From NCBI GenBank assembly GCA_009602735.1, contig WELA01012617.1, forward strand, positions 124,001 through 188,000: a stretch of 64,000 nucleotides of DNA. The letters run 5' to 3'. Made by a program: the position numbers and the translations under genes. How positions within the stretch are numbered: the first letter of the stretch is position 1; each line of letters opens with the position of its first letter. Positions 1-9,640 of this stretch are shown piece after piece. The stretch comes from Mesotaenium endlicherianum (taxonomy: Eukaryota > Streptophyta > Zygnematophyceae > Zygnematales > Mesotaeniaceae). The notes beneath the pieces were generated by a model. That model saw only the letters and a list, made by a program, of their open reading frames with translations, made no database searches and was not told the DNA's origin.

Positions 1-803
1 GGAGACTCAGTGGTCCTGAAAACACAAGAGGTAAAAGTGTAAGCTTTACTGATAACTCTATTGCTTACAGCTGGCATAATTAGACTTCTACAACGATGTC
101 CTTCTAAGGGCATCTGCTGCCATATACTCCCTGCAAAACCGGCGTTGAAGGCGGCGGATTTAATGCATATGATCACACTAGAAGGCTCTCCTAGGTCCAC
201 GAAAGTGGAGGTAAGGCAAGTACTAGCTCTCCTATTGGCTAAGCACAACACACACCAATCAAATATAGTGCAAGGAAGAAGATGCATGACTCTCATTGGC
301 GGAGCTTACCTCAACCAATGCTACCTAGGTAATGCCTCAAAAGTACATCTGAAACGTAAGGAAGCTTCCTCTAGGAATAGGTCATGCAGTCACCAAATTA
401 TGGTTCCAATGGTGCTCATATACTATGTTAATACATGCTAAGTGTACTTTATCAAGTTTGCGGATTTGTGTGCTAATGGCTAGGGGTCTTTGGAGTCGCG
501 AAGAGCCAACAATGTGACCTTTGGGCCCATTGAGTCAAAAGTGGCCCTTGGTGGAAATCCGCTAGGGGCCGGTAGGTGGCGCGGACTAGATTGCGAATAT
601 CTCGCTGGACACTTGACCAAATGTCGCGCAACCGGTGCCGTTCCGTAAGTGACGCGACGCTCTACACTTTAGCAACTTGGAATGCTAGCAAAGGTCAACA
701 TATAAATGCGTGAAGCACGATCAAAGTCGGCCTTCCTAAGTCGATGGTCGATGCACGTGTGTCTCGACTGAGGTCGACGGTCCCGACCTCATGAGTCATG
801 ACA
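1..803 (-). repeat. 3' LTR of element B copy 1 (partial, cut by window edge)
   Basis: This stretch is a direct repeat of roughly 16078-16848 and an inverted relative of 56468-57290. Homology stops sharply after tgagtcatgaca at 803, matching the right-hand copy, which stops at 16848. The remainder of this LTR lies to the left of the window. A clear polypurine tract is not adjacent to the boundary. The nearest purine run on the minus strand is AAGGGGGG at about 944-951, some 140 bases inside, so the inner edge may be rearranged. Short open frames here have no support as genes. Confidence 0.8.
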
Positions 804-1004
804 GCTGTTGTGCATTATGGGTTCGGACGCGTCTGATCTATGTAAGCAACACACAAGTAGGTAACGAGGACGTGCTATGGTGAAAGCGCAAATGCATGCG
901 GCCTTATGGCCAAAAAGAAGGTCAGCTGTCAAATGTTCTAATTCCCCCCTTAGCTCTCATCCTCCAGCTGATGAGCTGATAATGCTATCGCTAGCTAACT
1001 CTGA

Positions 1005-1139
1005 GCAGTCACTACAGAACCAGTCTCCTGTGAGAACGCGCTCCAGTGGGGGGTCAAGGCAGCCGATGTGGAAGCCAAGGTTGCAGTTGTCGCAGAGCAG
1101 CATCTTGGCCTCCTAGCCAAGGCTGTGGCAAATTTGGCA
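1005..1139 (-). pseudogene. PHD finger at the integrase C-terminus of element B
   Basis: PHD fingers are Cys4-His-Cys3 zinc modules that commonly read histone H3 tails. On the minus strand the frame gives CQIC, then CDNC, GFHIGC and FCSDC, with the family's typical LDPPL and GDW-F-C signatures between the last two pairs. All eight zinc ligands are present in the right order and spacing. One TAG (1113-1115) interrupts the frame between the first and second Cys pairs. The finger lies downstream of the integrase on the same strand and close to the 3' LTR, the place where chromoviruses carry a chromodomain. Element C has an equivalent finger. A targeting role for integration is inference. Confidence 0.8.
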
Positions 1140-1886
1140 CGCCCAGTCCTTGGGCGGCCGTGCGTCGCGGGGACCAACCTGCACATCAAGGTAAGGAAGG
1201 TGCATGGACCACAGTTCTTCGTGTGGTCCTTGTGAAGACGGCCATCGGCGCCTTCCAGCTCCAGTACTCCCAACGCCAAGGCACGCTTGACGCGCAAGAT
1301 GACGGGCGAGCTGCTGGTGTCGAGGGTGTTCTTCGTCTGGCGTCGCGGGTACACGAAGTCACCTGCGGAAAACTGCTACACCCGAGGGCGATAGGCTCCA
1401 CCACGAGTCATGGCATACCTCAACGTGTCGCGATGCCGGGCGATACTGACGTTGTACATGGCCATGGGCATCAGGCGCTGGAACAGCTGTGCACGCTGCC
1501 CGATAAGAGCACTCCATGTGTCGGGAGTGTCCAAGTCCAGAACACTGTCAGCCACGATCCTGGCTGCGGCTGGCAGGATTGGCTAGTGTCCATAAAAGGA
1601 GGAAGTAAGGAGAATGCGAGGCCAAGGAGGCCTGGCAACTGAACCTGTATCCCATAGCCAGCCACGGAAGCGCGTCGTCCCAGTGGGTGCTGTCGTGGGT
1701 CAAGCAATACTTGCGCAGCCTCAGCTTGACGGTCTGCAGTATGCGCTCTGCAAGGGCGTCAGCCTGGGGGTGATCGCGGGAGGTGGTGCGGTGGTCGATC
1801 ATGGAGCGCTCCAGCAGCTTATGAAAGCTGCCCTAAAACTCCTTGCCCTGATCGGTCAGTACCTGAGCGCAGCCGCCAAAACGAGC
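1140..1886 (-). pseudogene. Integrase catalytic core remnant and C-terminal region, element B
   Basis: The minus strand begins with a VLTDQGKEF motif (second catalytic Asp of the DDE triad) near 1850-1870, followed by DHRTTSRDHPQADALAERI, which carries the catalytic Glu, near 1735-1800. Downstream a GDFVYPRRQTK stretch (about 1330-1360) resembles the GDFVHRKRQTK stretch of element C and leads to the PHD finger. The zinc-binding N-terminus and first Asp are absent because a deletion fuses RT directly to this region at about 1886. At least two frame changes lie between 1470 and 1550, so no functional integrase can be made. Confidence 0.75.
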
Positions 1887-2218
1887 AATGTAGCACCGGG
1901 CAAAGGATAGCCCTGCGAGCTCCTTATCCATGACCCGCTGGAAGGTAGCTGGAGCGTGTTTCAGCCCGAAGGGCATAACCCTCCACTCGTAGAAGCGTTG
2001 TGCCCCCCAGAACGCTGTCTTGTGCTGGCCCTCCTCCGCAATAGGTATTTGGTTGAAGCCCTGCCTCAAGTCCAGCACCGAGAACCATGTGCACGTGCCA
2101 ATGCCATCAAAGATCTCGTCAGGGGTAGGCATAGGACATCTGTCGTGCTCAGTGCCCTTATTCAGCTTACGATAGTCATCGCACATCCTCTTCTCAGACC
2201 AATTGCCTGAGGCATCCT
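1887..2218 (-). pseudogene. Reverse transcriptase, second segment, element B
   Basis: The minus strand encodes ASGNWSEKRMCDDYRKLNK, then WFSVLDLRQGFNQIPI and the VMPFGLKHAPATFQRVMD block, all core Ty3/Gypsy RT motifs (domains 1-4). It then stops being RT after SFARCYI. The following YxDD catalytic box, the connection domain and RNase H are missing and integrase sequence follows at once, so an internal deletion has removed the polymerase active site. The upstream half of RT is at 8904-9327, separated by the insertion of element A. The sequence on both sides joins in frame across ATCCT. Confidence 0.88.
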
Positions 2219-2721
2219 TGTAGTGATTTGAGTTATTATATATTTGTTCGCATATATTTTAATGTTTTCAAATATATTTGGAGTAGTATTGTGTGGAGTC
2301 AAGTGTGAATAGGTACTCTAGTAACTTGGTTCATGTCCTTTGAACCTTCCAAGGCATTTTCGAAGTTAGAGGAAAGACCTAGAAGAACTCCATGTGGCAA
2401 AAGTCAGATGTGCCATTTTTAGGTCAAAAGGACATGTGTACATTATTCTAGAAAGAGGTGGCAAGTTTTGGGATGTGTTGGGTGCCAACACATCAACATA
2501 CACCTTCCTAGAAATTACTTATGTAGCAAGTATATAAACAAGAGCTAGAACATAGAAAGACATTCCAGAATCACTCTTGTACTTGCCAAAATCCAGAAAT
2601 ATATTAACTTTCAAGAAGCCATCTCTCTTTCAAGAAGCTACCACTTGTGTTCAAAGATCCTTGTCTTGAATAGATAAAGTATTCTGTTTTACTAAGTACT
2701 TTATCTATCTGTTTCACTACA
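2219..2721 (+). repeat. 5' LTR of element A
   Basis: The repeat begins TGTAGTGATTTGAG and ends TTTCACTACA, with TGTAGTG/CACTACA as a 7-bp terminal inverted repeat. It is 503 bp, the same length as the 3' copy. The U3 region should carry the promoter; a TATA box is seen at 2531-2538. The end at 2721 is fixed by the primer-binding site one base later. Confidence 0.96.
2531..2538 (+). promoter_or_regulatory. TATA box in element A 5' LTR
   Basis: TATATAAA lies in the 5' LTR, about 190 bases before its end. The same octamer recurs at the matching place in the 3' LTR (8708-8715) and in the solo LTR (39579-39586). Transcription would be expected to start some 25-35 bases downstream. This is a motif call with no expression evidence. 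Confidence 0.65.
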
Positions 2722-2722
2722 G

Positions 2723-2734
2723 TGGTATCGGAGC
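2723..2734 (+). other. Primer-binding site of element A (initiator-Met-like)
   Basis: TGGTATCGGAGC starts one base after the LTR end. It differs at one position from TGGTATCAGAGC, the plant initiator-Met primer site. Copia element F has the identical 12 bases, and elements G and E have close variants, suggesting the host's own tRNA end is being matched. Confidence 0.85.
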
Positions 2735-2758
2735 TAGGCACTTTGGTAGCACAAGAAG

Positions 2759-4039
2759 ATGGCCGATCCTCAAGACCAACAGCAAGCTTTCGAAGGAAGC
2801 CCTTCCTCTCCAAGACACCCTCCTCCAGCGCCGATGGGAGAGCCCACTCAAGAAAATCTGCAACAACAAGAAGCACCACAAGGAGGAGCACACCCTCCTC
2901 CAGCGTCGATGGGAGAGCCTACTCAAGGAAATCTGCAACAACAAGAAGCACCACAAGGAGGAGCACCGTCAAATCCCGTGGCAGCCGCTATAGCAAAGTT
3001 GACCCCACCACAAGGAGTTCCCGCAAATGAGTGGGCAGCCTTCCTAATGACCGTCCACAACCAAGTGGGCTTGGCCACCTATGAAGCAACCGTGCAAGCG
3101 TCAAGAGAAGCTATGGCTGCCATGGTTGCCCCTATTGCGAGCAATGCTCAAAATCCAGCCCCGGCTCAAGCGCCTCCACAAGAGCCAACGAGAGCAAGGA
3201 AACTCATCAAGCCCGGCAAACCCGACACTTTCAACCCCGGGAAAGGTGCCAACCTGAATTTATGGCTCTACCAAGTGGAGACGTACCTCGCGTTCCTTGA
3301 AGTACCCGAGGAGGACTACGTTCCCTTTGCCGTTACCTTACTTAGAGGAGCAGCAACATCATGGTGGCGTAACTATCAAGCGGCTATATATCAAGCTATG
3401 GCGCACCCCATGCTCGGCCAAGAGCCCCCACCATCATATGCAAGATGGGCAGATTTTCGTGAGGCCCTCAAGAAGCAATTCATGCCCATCAATGCGGAGA
3501 AGATTGCCCGAGGAAAGCTCCACCATCTCAAGCAAACGACGTCCGTTCAAGAGTATACATCCAGATTTCACGCCCTCACTCTTGAGATCCCCAACATGTC
3601 TCTCGAGGAGAAGATTGACCGTTACATCTTTGGCCTCAAACCCAAGGTGGCAAAGGAAGTGGAGTTACGCGACTTGACGGACTTCTCAAAGATCATTGAA
3701 GTGGCCCAAAAGGTGGATACCTTGGATTTCAAGCACTCCGTGCCTTCATCTTCACGGGTACCGACGACGCGGGTGTACGCAGCCCCTTCCACATCCGAAT
3801 CTGGACCCACACCCATGGAAATCGGAGTTATTAAAAGGGACCCCGCGGCTGCCCGGAAGAGTGGAAGACCCTCCAATGACACTTATGATGCAAGAAACCA
3901 GCAAGGAGTGAAAGCAAGACTCTCCCCGGCTGAAAAAGAAGCTCTCATGACGGCTGGACTATGCTTCTATTGCAAGGAAAAGGGCCATCGTGCACTTTCA
4001 TGCCCCAAAAAGTTGTCAAAAAACGGACAGCGCCGGTAG
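2759..4039 (+). CDS. gag: Gag of element A (426 aa)
   Basis: Gag forms the particle that packages the element RNA. The ATG at 2759 is the first in frame, 25 bases after the primer site. The N-terminal ~70 residues are Pro/Gln-rich and hold a 25-residue tandem duplication (units starting near residues 21 and 46). The central region has the retrotransposon gag fold signature (AATSWWRNY, then [12 protein letters not shown] and [12 protein letters not shown]). One CCHC zinc knuckle, [14 protein letters not shown], sits near the C-terminus. The frame ends at a TAG inside a hairpin that is part of the frameshift module. The frame is intact, with no stop or indel. Confidence 0.95.
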   Translation: MADPQDQQQAFEGSPSSPRHPPPAPMGEPTQENLQQQEAPQGGAHPPPASMGEPTQGNLQQQEAPQGGAPSNPVAAAIAKLTPPQGVPANEWAAFLMTVHNQVGLATYEATVQASREAMAAMVAPIASNAQNPAPAQAPPQEPTRARKLIKPGKPDTFNPGKGANLNLWLYQVETYLAFLEVPEEDYVPFAVTLLRGAATSWWRNYQAAIYQAMAHPMLGQEPPPSYARWADFREALKKQFMPINAEKIARGKLHHLKQTTSVQEYTSRFHALTLEIPNMSLEEKIDRYIFGLKPKVAKEVELRDLTDFSKIIEVAQKVDTLDFKHSVPSSSRVPTTRVYAAPSTSESGPTPMEIGVIKRDPAAARKSGRPSNDTYDARNQQGVKARLSPAEKEALMTAGLCFYCKEKGHRALSCPKKLSKNGQRR

Positions 4040-7000
4040 GCCAGGAGCCTACCACCCCAAGACCCACTTCACGAGAAGGCAACACGCCAAGTGAGGTGGA
4101 GACCCCCGTTGAAGACGACGTTCCAGCCCCAATGAGTTTGAGAGGTTACCTTGGAGGAGAGAAGGTCCACATCTTGGTGGATAGCGGAGCTCAAGGCAAC
4201 TTCATTGCTGCAGATTTTGCCACCAAGCACGGTATTACTATGCGAACTCTTGACCACGACGAGGAGATTATGATGCCCGATGGATTCTCCTATACTACCC
4301 CTTCCAAGAAGACGTACCCCTTGGCACTCTCTATCAAGTCCTTCAAGGATAGAGTAGTGTTCTCCCCCATGCAATTGGGCAAGTACGACGTCATCCTAGG
4401 GACGCCTTGGTTGACCAAGCACAACCCCCAAGTTGATTGGAGGACCGGTACTATCAAGATCAAGAATGACATCACTTCAAGAATCTGTATTTTGCGCGCA
4501 ATCCAGAATATCCAGACCCAAGACATCCAGAAGCCGGCACACGAGATACTATTGTCCGCCCTCCAACTCAAGAGACTTGTGAGGAAGGGACACGAGCTTC
4601 TTTTGGCCTTGATCACGCCAAAAGACATCAAGAAAGACATCGAGAGTCAAGAAGGCAGCCCCGTTCCCAAGGAGATACAAGAAGTCTTTGAGGACTACAA
4701 AGAAGTGTTCTCCCCGGAATTGCCCAAGGGCCTACCCCCCAAAAGATTCGTAGACCACAAGATAGAGTTGGAGCCCGGAAGCAAGCCCATCTCTCGGCCT
4801 ACGTTCAAAATGTCATACACGGAGCTAGACGAAGTCAAGAAGCAAATCAAGGAGCTACTGGAGCATGGCTTCATTCGACCTAGCAAGTCGCCATTTGGAG
4901 CCCCGGTGCTATTTGTCAAGAAGAAAGATGGTACCTTGAGGATGTGTGTGGACTATCGCGCCCTCAACAAGATCACCATCAAGAATCGATACCCGCTGCC
5001 GCGCATGGATGAGCTCATGGACCGGCTGGTTGGAGCCAAGTACTTCACGAAGATTGACTTACGGAGCGGCTACCACCAGATTCGCATCGCAGAACCGGAC
5101 ATAGAGAAGACGGCATTCAGGACAAGATATGGACATTTTGAGTTCATGGTCCTGCCATTTGGACTCACCAACGCGCCAGCAACTTTCATGACTATGATGA
5201 ACACCATATTTCAGCCCATGTTGGACAGATTTGTGGTGGTATTCATCGATGACATCCTTATCTACAGCAAGACCCTTGAAGAGCATGCGAGACACTTGAA
5301 AGAAGTCCTTGAAGTATTGAAGCAAAACAAGCTGTTTGCGAAGGAGTCAAAATGCGAGTTTGCCAAACAAGAAGTGGAGTTCCTAGGTCTCCACGTGACT
5401 GCTGATGGCATCAAGATAGACCCCAAGAAGACCACGGTGGTGGAGGAATGGCCAACCCCCACGACCAAGAAAGAACTCCAGTCATTCTTGGGATTTGCCA
5501 ATTGGTACAGAAAATTCATCCAAGGCTTCTCGCACATAGCAGCCCCCCTGACAGATCTACTCAAGAAGGACAGGCTATATACATGGACCGAGAAAGAGGA
5601 AGAGGCATTTCAAGAGTTAAAGCGAAGATTGACCACATCCCCGGTGCTCACACTCCCAAGTCCAAACCCAGATTGGCCCTTCCACGTCATCACCGATGCA
5701 TCTTCCTATGCAATAGGAGCAATCCTGCTTCAAGACCAAGGCAAGGGACTGCAGCCCATCGCCTACGAGTCAAGGAAGCTAAATCCAGCCGAGCAAAATT
5801 ATACAACCACGGAGCGAGAGGCATTGGCGATTGTACATGCCTTGAAGGTTTGGCGCTGCTACGTTGAAGGACGCAAAGTACTGGTCACCACGGACCACGA
5901 GGCGTTAAAGCACCTCCAGACGCAGCCGTATCTCTCAAGGAGACAAGCAAGATGGAGCGGATACTTGCAACAATACAACATCACGATTCAGTACCAGCCC
6001 GGCAAGACAAACCCGGCTGACCCCCTCTCAAGACTGCAATTAAATGCAGTGATGGTATCCCTGAAGACAGATCTGGAAGCTCGATTTTCAGCCGCCTATG
6101 AAAGAGACCCTTACTACAAGAACGGAGAAGCAGCCTTGGACCCATGCAAGAAGCAAGAAGGCAATTATTGGGTGAGGCAAGATACGGGCCAGAGATGTGT
6201 TCCTAATGACTTAGACCTCCGGCTCTTGCTTCTACGAGAAGCACACGACAACCCTCTTGGAGGACACTTTGGAATCCTAAGGACCACGGGCGTTCTAGCT
6301 AGGACTTATTGTTGGCCAGGCATGTCTAAGCAAGTCAAGGAGTACTGCAGGAGCTGTGACACATGCCAAAGAATCAAGCCATCATCGCAAAAGGCGGGAG
6401 GACTCCTCCAACCACTACCAATCCCCGAAAGACAATGGACGGACATCTCAATGGACCTTATCGTGGACTTGCCCGTGACACCTCGAGGCCATAATGCAAT
6501 ACTCACGGTGGTGGACAGACTTACCAAGATGGCTCATTTTATTCCCACGACGACTAAGGCTACAGCACCACAACTTGCAAGACTCATCTTTGACAACATC
6601 TTCCGACTCCATGGACTACCATCAAGAATTGTGTCAGATAGAGATCCAAGATTCACAAGCCATTTCTGGAAAAATCTCTTCAAGAACTTGGGTACATCGC
6701 TGGATATGTCTACTGCCTACCACCCACAATCAGATGGGCAAACCGAGCGTATGAATCGTACCCTAAAGACCTCTCTAAAGGCCTACGTGTCTACCCTCGA
6801 GCAAGACTGGGACATGTACTTGACCCCCCTCGAGTTTGCCTACAACAACACTACGCAGGCCTCTACCCAAGAGTCCCCATTCTTCCTCAACTATGGCTTC
6901 CATCCGACCACGCCACTGAGCTTCACGGCTGGCCATGATGAAGTACCTGCAGCCACAGATTTTATGGAGACATTAGAAGCAGCCCTTACAGCAGCGAAGA

Positions 7001-7626
7001 AAGCTCTACAACACGCGCAAGATGCTCAAGCAAGAGTGGCGAACAGATCCAGAAGAGAAATTACGTACAGAGTGGGTGACAACGTGTTACTATCATCCAA
7101 GAACATTTCCCTGAACAACAGGCCTGCCGGCAGCAAGTTCTCTCCCAAGTATTTGGGACCCTTCAAGATTATCCAGCAAGTCAACCCCGTTGCTTTCAAG
7201 CTAGAACTTCCCCAGACTATGCACATCGACCCCGTATTCCACGCTTCCCTCTTCAAGCCATATGTGCAACCCGACAACAAGTTCCCAGGACGTGTGACAA
7301 CCCCACCAGCCCCAACAATAGTGGATGATCATTTGGAGTACGAAGTGGAAGACATAGTGGCTATGAGAAATTTCAGGAGACAGCAGCAATACTTGATCAA
7401 GTGGAAAGGATATCCAGATTCGGAGAATAGTTGGGTGGCGGCGCACTACCTTGACAAAGTTCAGAGAAAGTTGAAGCGCTTCCATGCCGCCAACCCCCAT
7501 CTTGGACCAGCCCCAAGTCTCTCTACTAGAAGCCCGAAGACTTCAGGGAGGCAGCCTGCCACCATCAAGAAGCAGCAGAAGACCCCTTGGAGGCAGCCTG
7601 CAAGAACAAGAAAGAGGAAAAATTGA
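3961..7626 (+). CDS. pol: Pol of element A: protease, RT, RNase H, integrase, chromodomain
   Basis: The open frame of 1221 codons runs without a break and would be entered by -1 slippage at 4018-4024; the ATG at 3961 is probably coincidental. Domains by residue: retropepsin with VDSGAQ near 73; RT with [17 protein letters not shown] and the catalytic FIDD near 428; RNase H with [15 protein letters not shown]; integrase with an HHCC zinc region ending CRSCDTC; DDE residues in the MDLIVDL, SDRDPRF and [11 protein letters not shown] blocks (about 830, 893, 925); a GPF-type C-terminal module; and a chromodomain from about 1126 ([16 protein letters not shown]) with the three aromatic cage positions filled. 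It should copy RNA to DNA and integrate it, possibly guided by methylated histones. Confidence 0.96.
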   Translation: MLLLQGKGPSCTFMPQKVVKKRTAPVGQEPTTPRPTSREGNTPSEVETPVEDDVPAPMSLRGYLGGEKVHILVDSGAQGNFIAADFATKHGITMRTLDHDEEIMMPDGFSYTTPSKKTYPLALSIKSFKDRVVFSPMQLGKYDVILGTPWLTKHNPQVDWRTGTIKIKNDITSRICILRAIQNIQTQDIQKPAHEILLSALQLKRLVRKGHELLLALITPKDIKKDIESQEGSPVPKEIQEVFEDYKEVFSPELPKGLPPKRFVDHKIELEPGSKPISRPTFKMSYTELDEVKKQIKELLEHGFIRPSKSPFGAPVLFVKKKDGTLRMCVDYRALNKITIKNRYPLPRMDELMDRLVGAKYFTKIDLRSGYHQIRIAEPDIEKTAFRTRYGHFEFMVLPFGLTNAPATFMTMMNTIFQPMLDRFVVVFIDDILIYSKTLEEHARHLKEVLEVLKQNKLFAKESKCEFAKQEVEFLGLHVTADGIKIDPKKTTVVEEWPTPTTKKELQSFLGFANWYRKFIQGFSHIAAPLTDLLKKDRLYTWTEKEEEAFQELKRRLTTSPVLTLPSPNPDWPFHVITDASSYAIGAILLQDQGKGLQPIAYESRKLNPAEQNYTTTEREALAIVHALKVWRCYVEGRKVLVTTDHEALKHLQTQPYLSRRQARWSGYLQQYNITIQYQPGKTNPADPLSRLQLNAVMVSLKTDLEARFSAAYERDPYYKNGEAALDPCKKQEGNYWVRQDTGQRCVPNDLDLRLLLLREAHDNPLGGHFGILRTTGVLARTYCWPGMSKQVKEYCRSCDTCQRIKPSSQKAGGLLQPLPIPERQWTDISMDLIVDLPVTPRGHNAILTVVDRLTKMAHFIPTTTKATAPQLARLIFDNIFRLHGLPSRIVSDRDPRFTSHFWKNLFKNLGTSLDMSTAYHPQSDGQTERMNRTLKTSLKAYVSTLEQDWDMYLTPLEFAYNNTTQASTQESPFFLNYGFHPTTPLSFTAGHDEVPAATDFMETLEAALTAAKKALQHAQDAQARVANRSRREITYRVGDNVLLSSKNISLNNRPAGSKFSPKYLGPFKIIQQVNPVAFKLELPQTMHIDPVFHASLFKPYVQPDNKFPGRVTTPPAPTIVDDHLEYEVEDIVAMRNFRRQQQYLIKWKGYPDSENSWVAAHYLDKVQRKLKRFHAANPHLGPAPSLSTRSPKTSGRQPATIKKQQKTPWRQPARTRKRKN
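4018..4053 (+). promoter_or_regulatory. -1 ribosomal frameshift module between gag and pol of element A
   Basis: The heptamer AAAAAAC (4018-4024) is split A-AAA-AAC in the gag frame, the canonical slippery form. Ten bases later comes a perfect 7-bp stem GGTAGGC (4035-4041), loop CAGGA, GCCTACC (4047-4053). Gag is in phase 2 and pol in phase 1, exactly a -1 shift. The two frames overlap across this site, and the gag stop (4037-4039) lies within the stem. The spacer is slightly longer than the usual 5-9 bases. Confidence 0.85.
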
Positions 7627-8385
7627 CATTAGACACTCTTCTCTTCTCGCAGTTTCTGGACAGAAAACTAAAACTGCTACTGGTAATAGGTCTCTGCATA
7701 ATAAATTCTGAAAATTTACCTGGCTGTAGTCCATGAGTAGCCGGTCATTTAGAGTCCAAGTTTGCTCAATTTGGAGCACTGGTGAGAGAGATATGATGCT
7801 CTAAGTAGAAGGGGGTCAGGCTGCTGGCATTGTTAGGACAGAATATGCCTTCTGACATTGTGCCTTCCCCTGAACTTGGAATGCTCTGAAACTCAAGACT
7901 CTGGTAGAACATCTTACAGCGCCCAGTTTGAGACTTAGTTTGCAGAATTTGGAGAAGTATAGAAGGACTTATGATTTTCAGAAGTTTCTGCACAGATTTG
8001 GAGGAGTGCCTACTCTCTCAGCTCTCAACGACACTCCAGAAATGAGAATGCTCTCAAATTTGGTGACCCGGTAGAGTTCTCCGACGCGGTCCGTCTGGCA
8101 CTCGAATTTTCAGATTTGGAGCAGTTCTGTGGCCGCTATGAATTTTTGAGTTCGTGGCAGATTCTGGGCCAACTTGTACAATTTTCTTTATCATTAAGGA
8201 GTAGGCTAGCCAATAAGGTCACACCACCTACGACCTTGCCTAGTCTACCTTACATGTGTAGCACCTGACTTGGCGCCTTTGACTAGTCCTCTTCACATGT
8301 GTGGCATCTGACTTGAAACTGTTGACTAGTTTGCTCCACATGTGTAAGACCTGACTTGACGCGCCGAGACGTCGCTTTTTCTATC
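7627..8385 (+). other. 3' non-coding region of element A
   Basis: About 760 bases between the pol stop and the polypurine tract hold no frame that looks coding. Several short imperfect repeats of the type (c)a(g)atttggagcag occur between 7764 and 8130, and the piece around 7760-7860 resembles a stretch in the LTRs of element E. Related words with catgtgt and ctgactt recur at 8250-8350. Nothing else was recognised. Confidence 0.6.
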
Positions 8386-8392
8386 GGGGGGG
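8386..8392 (+). other. Polypurine tract of element A
   Basis: Seven consecutive G lie three bases (TGA) before the 3' LTR start at 8396, the expected place for plus-strand DNA priming. Element D shows the same purine run followed by TGA and then TGTA. Confidence 0.8.
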
Positions 8393-8395
8393 TGA

Positions 8396-8898
8396 TGTAG
8401 TGATTTGAGTTATTATATATTAGTTTGCATATATTTTAATGTTTTCAAATATATTTGGAGTAGTATTGTGTGGAGTCAAGTGTGAATAGGTACTCTAGTA
8501 ACTTGGTTCATGTCCTTTGAACCTTCCAAGGCATTTTCGAAGTTAGAGGAAAGACCTAGAAGAACTCCATGTGGCAAAAGTCAGATGTGCCATTTTTAGG
8601 TCAAAAGGACATGTGTACATTATTCTAGAAAGAGGTGGCAAGTTTTGGGATGTGTTGGGTGCCAACACATCAACATACACCTTCCTAGAAATTACTTATG
8701 TAGCAAGTATATAAACAAGAGCTAGAACATAGAAAGACAGGGGAGAATCACTCTTGTACTTGCCAAAATCCAGAAATATATTAACTTTCAAGAAGCCATC
8801 TCTCTTTCAAGAAGCTACCACTTGTGTTCAAAGATCCTTGTCTTGAATAGATAAAGTATTCTGTTTTACTAAGTACCTTATCTATCTGTTTCACTACA
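8396..8898 (+). repeat. 3' LTR of element A
   Basis: This is a 503-bp direct repeat of 2219-2721. By eye the differences are two single changes near the start, a four-base block (GGGG for TTCC) near position 340, and one T to C near the end. It is followed by the target duplicate ATCCT and then by element B sequence in reverse orientation. Confidence 0.95.
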
Positions 8899-8903
8899 AT
8901 CCT

Positions 8904-9327
8904 TCTTCGTCGGTATGACCGTGGGGGCCGCGTAGGTAGAGAAGGACTCCCGAGTAAGCTGGTTGTCCTCCAGCTTGCCTGTCTGCGTGCTGATCAAGCC
9001 GTCCTCGAAGTGACTGTACCGATATCAAATCTGGAAGATGGGTACGTCCGACGTGAGGCGGAGCCTCATGGGATCGCCACTGTAGCGCCCCAAGTCATGC
9101 ATGCCATTGGCAAAGCAGGCACTGCACCAAGCATCGAGCATCTCTGTTAGCTGGGCTGCCTGCTCCGCGATAAGGGTCCCCCCAAGCTTCCATGTAGGGG
9201 CTGCTTGAGGCGGTGCCTGCTCTGGACCTGTCGCCTCGTGTGCGACTGCTGCAGCGCTCTGCCCTCCTGCTGGCATTGCGCGTCTGCTGGCAAAGAGCGG
9301 CTGGCCTGCCTTTGCTCCTGCTGGCAC
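8904..9327 (-). pseudogene. Reverse transcriptase, first segment, element B
   Basis: The minus strand gives EQAAQLTEMLDAW, then GDPMRLRLTSDVPIFQ, YRYSHFEDG and APTVIPTKKD. This is the N-terminal RT region in which the primer-template grip begins. It continues in frame after the element A insertion at 2218. One TGA interrupts the frame at 9025-9027 between IFQI and YRYSH. Upstream it is joined to the methyltransferase by a linker of about 130 residues rich in Pro, Ser and Arg (9095-9640). Confidence 0.85.
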
Positions 9328-9640
9328 CTGTTGGCTCCTGTTGGCTTCTGCTGGCAGCCGCCTGATGGCGTGCAGGAGGAAAAAGGAAGGGGGAGCAATG
9401 CGACTCCCTGGTGCGCTGTGTCTCCTCCCTCCGCCGTCCCCCCCCGAGCGGGCCAGAGTCGGAGTCGAACGCTAGAAGCTGTTGGTATGAGCGTTGAGGA
9501 GGGACCTGCGGGGTGGGTCCTTTCTGCTGGGAGCGCCAGCGAGTGTCTGGCGGAGGCCGAGCGCCGTTGTCCTTGGAGGAGCTGTCGGCGGGCTCGACCA
9601 GGTGGCGGGGAAGCTCATGATGACAGGCCTCCATATAGAG

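Larger units (their letters stand above)
2219..8898 (+). mobile_element. Element A: near-intact Ty3/Gypsy chromovirus
   Basis: Two 503-bp LTRs (2219-2721, 8396-8898) begin TGTAGTG and end CACTACA. A perfect 5-bp target duplication ATCCT lies at 2214-2218 and 8899-8903. Inside are a primer-binding site, gag, a -1 frameshift module, an unbroken pol with protease, RT, RNase H, integrase and chromodomain, and a G-rich polypurine tract. The LTRs differ at about seven positions by eye (four events), so insertion is recent on the scale of this locus. It interrupts element B's RT. A solo LTR of the same family is at 39279-39769. This is the only element here that could plausibly still be autonomous. 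Confidence 0.96.

Noticed and set aside
1046-1642. 198-codon + strand open frame
   Set aside because: Antisense of the integrase C-terminal region of element B, with no recognisable domain.
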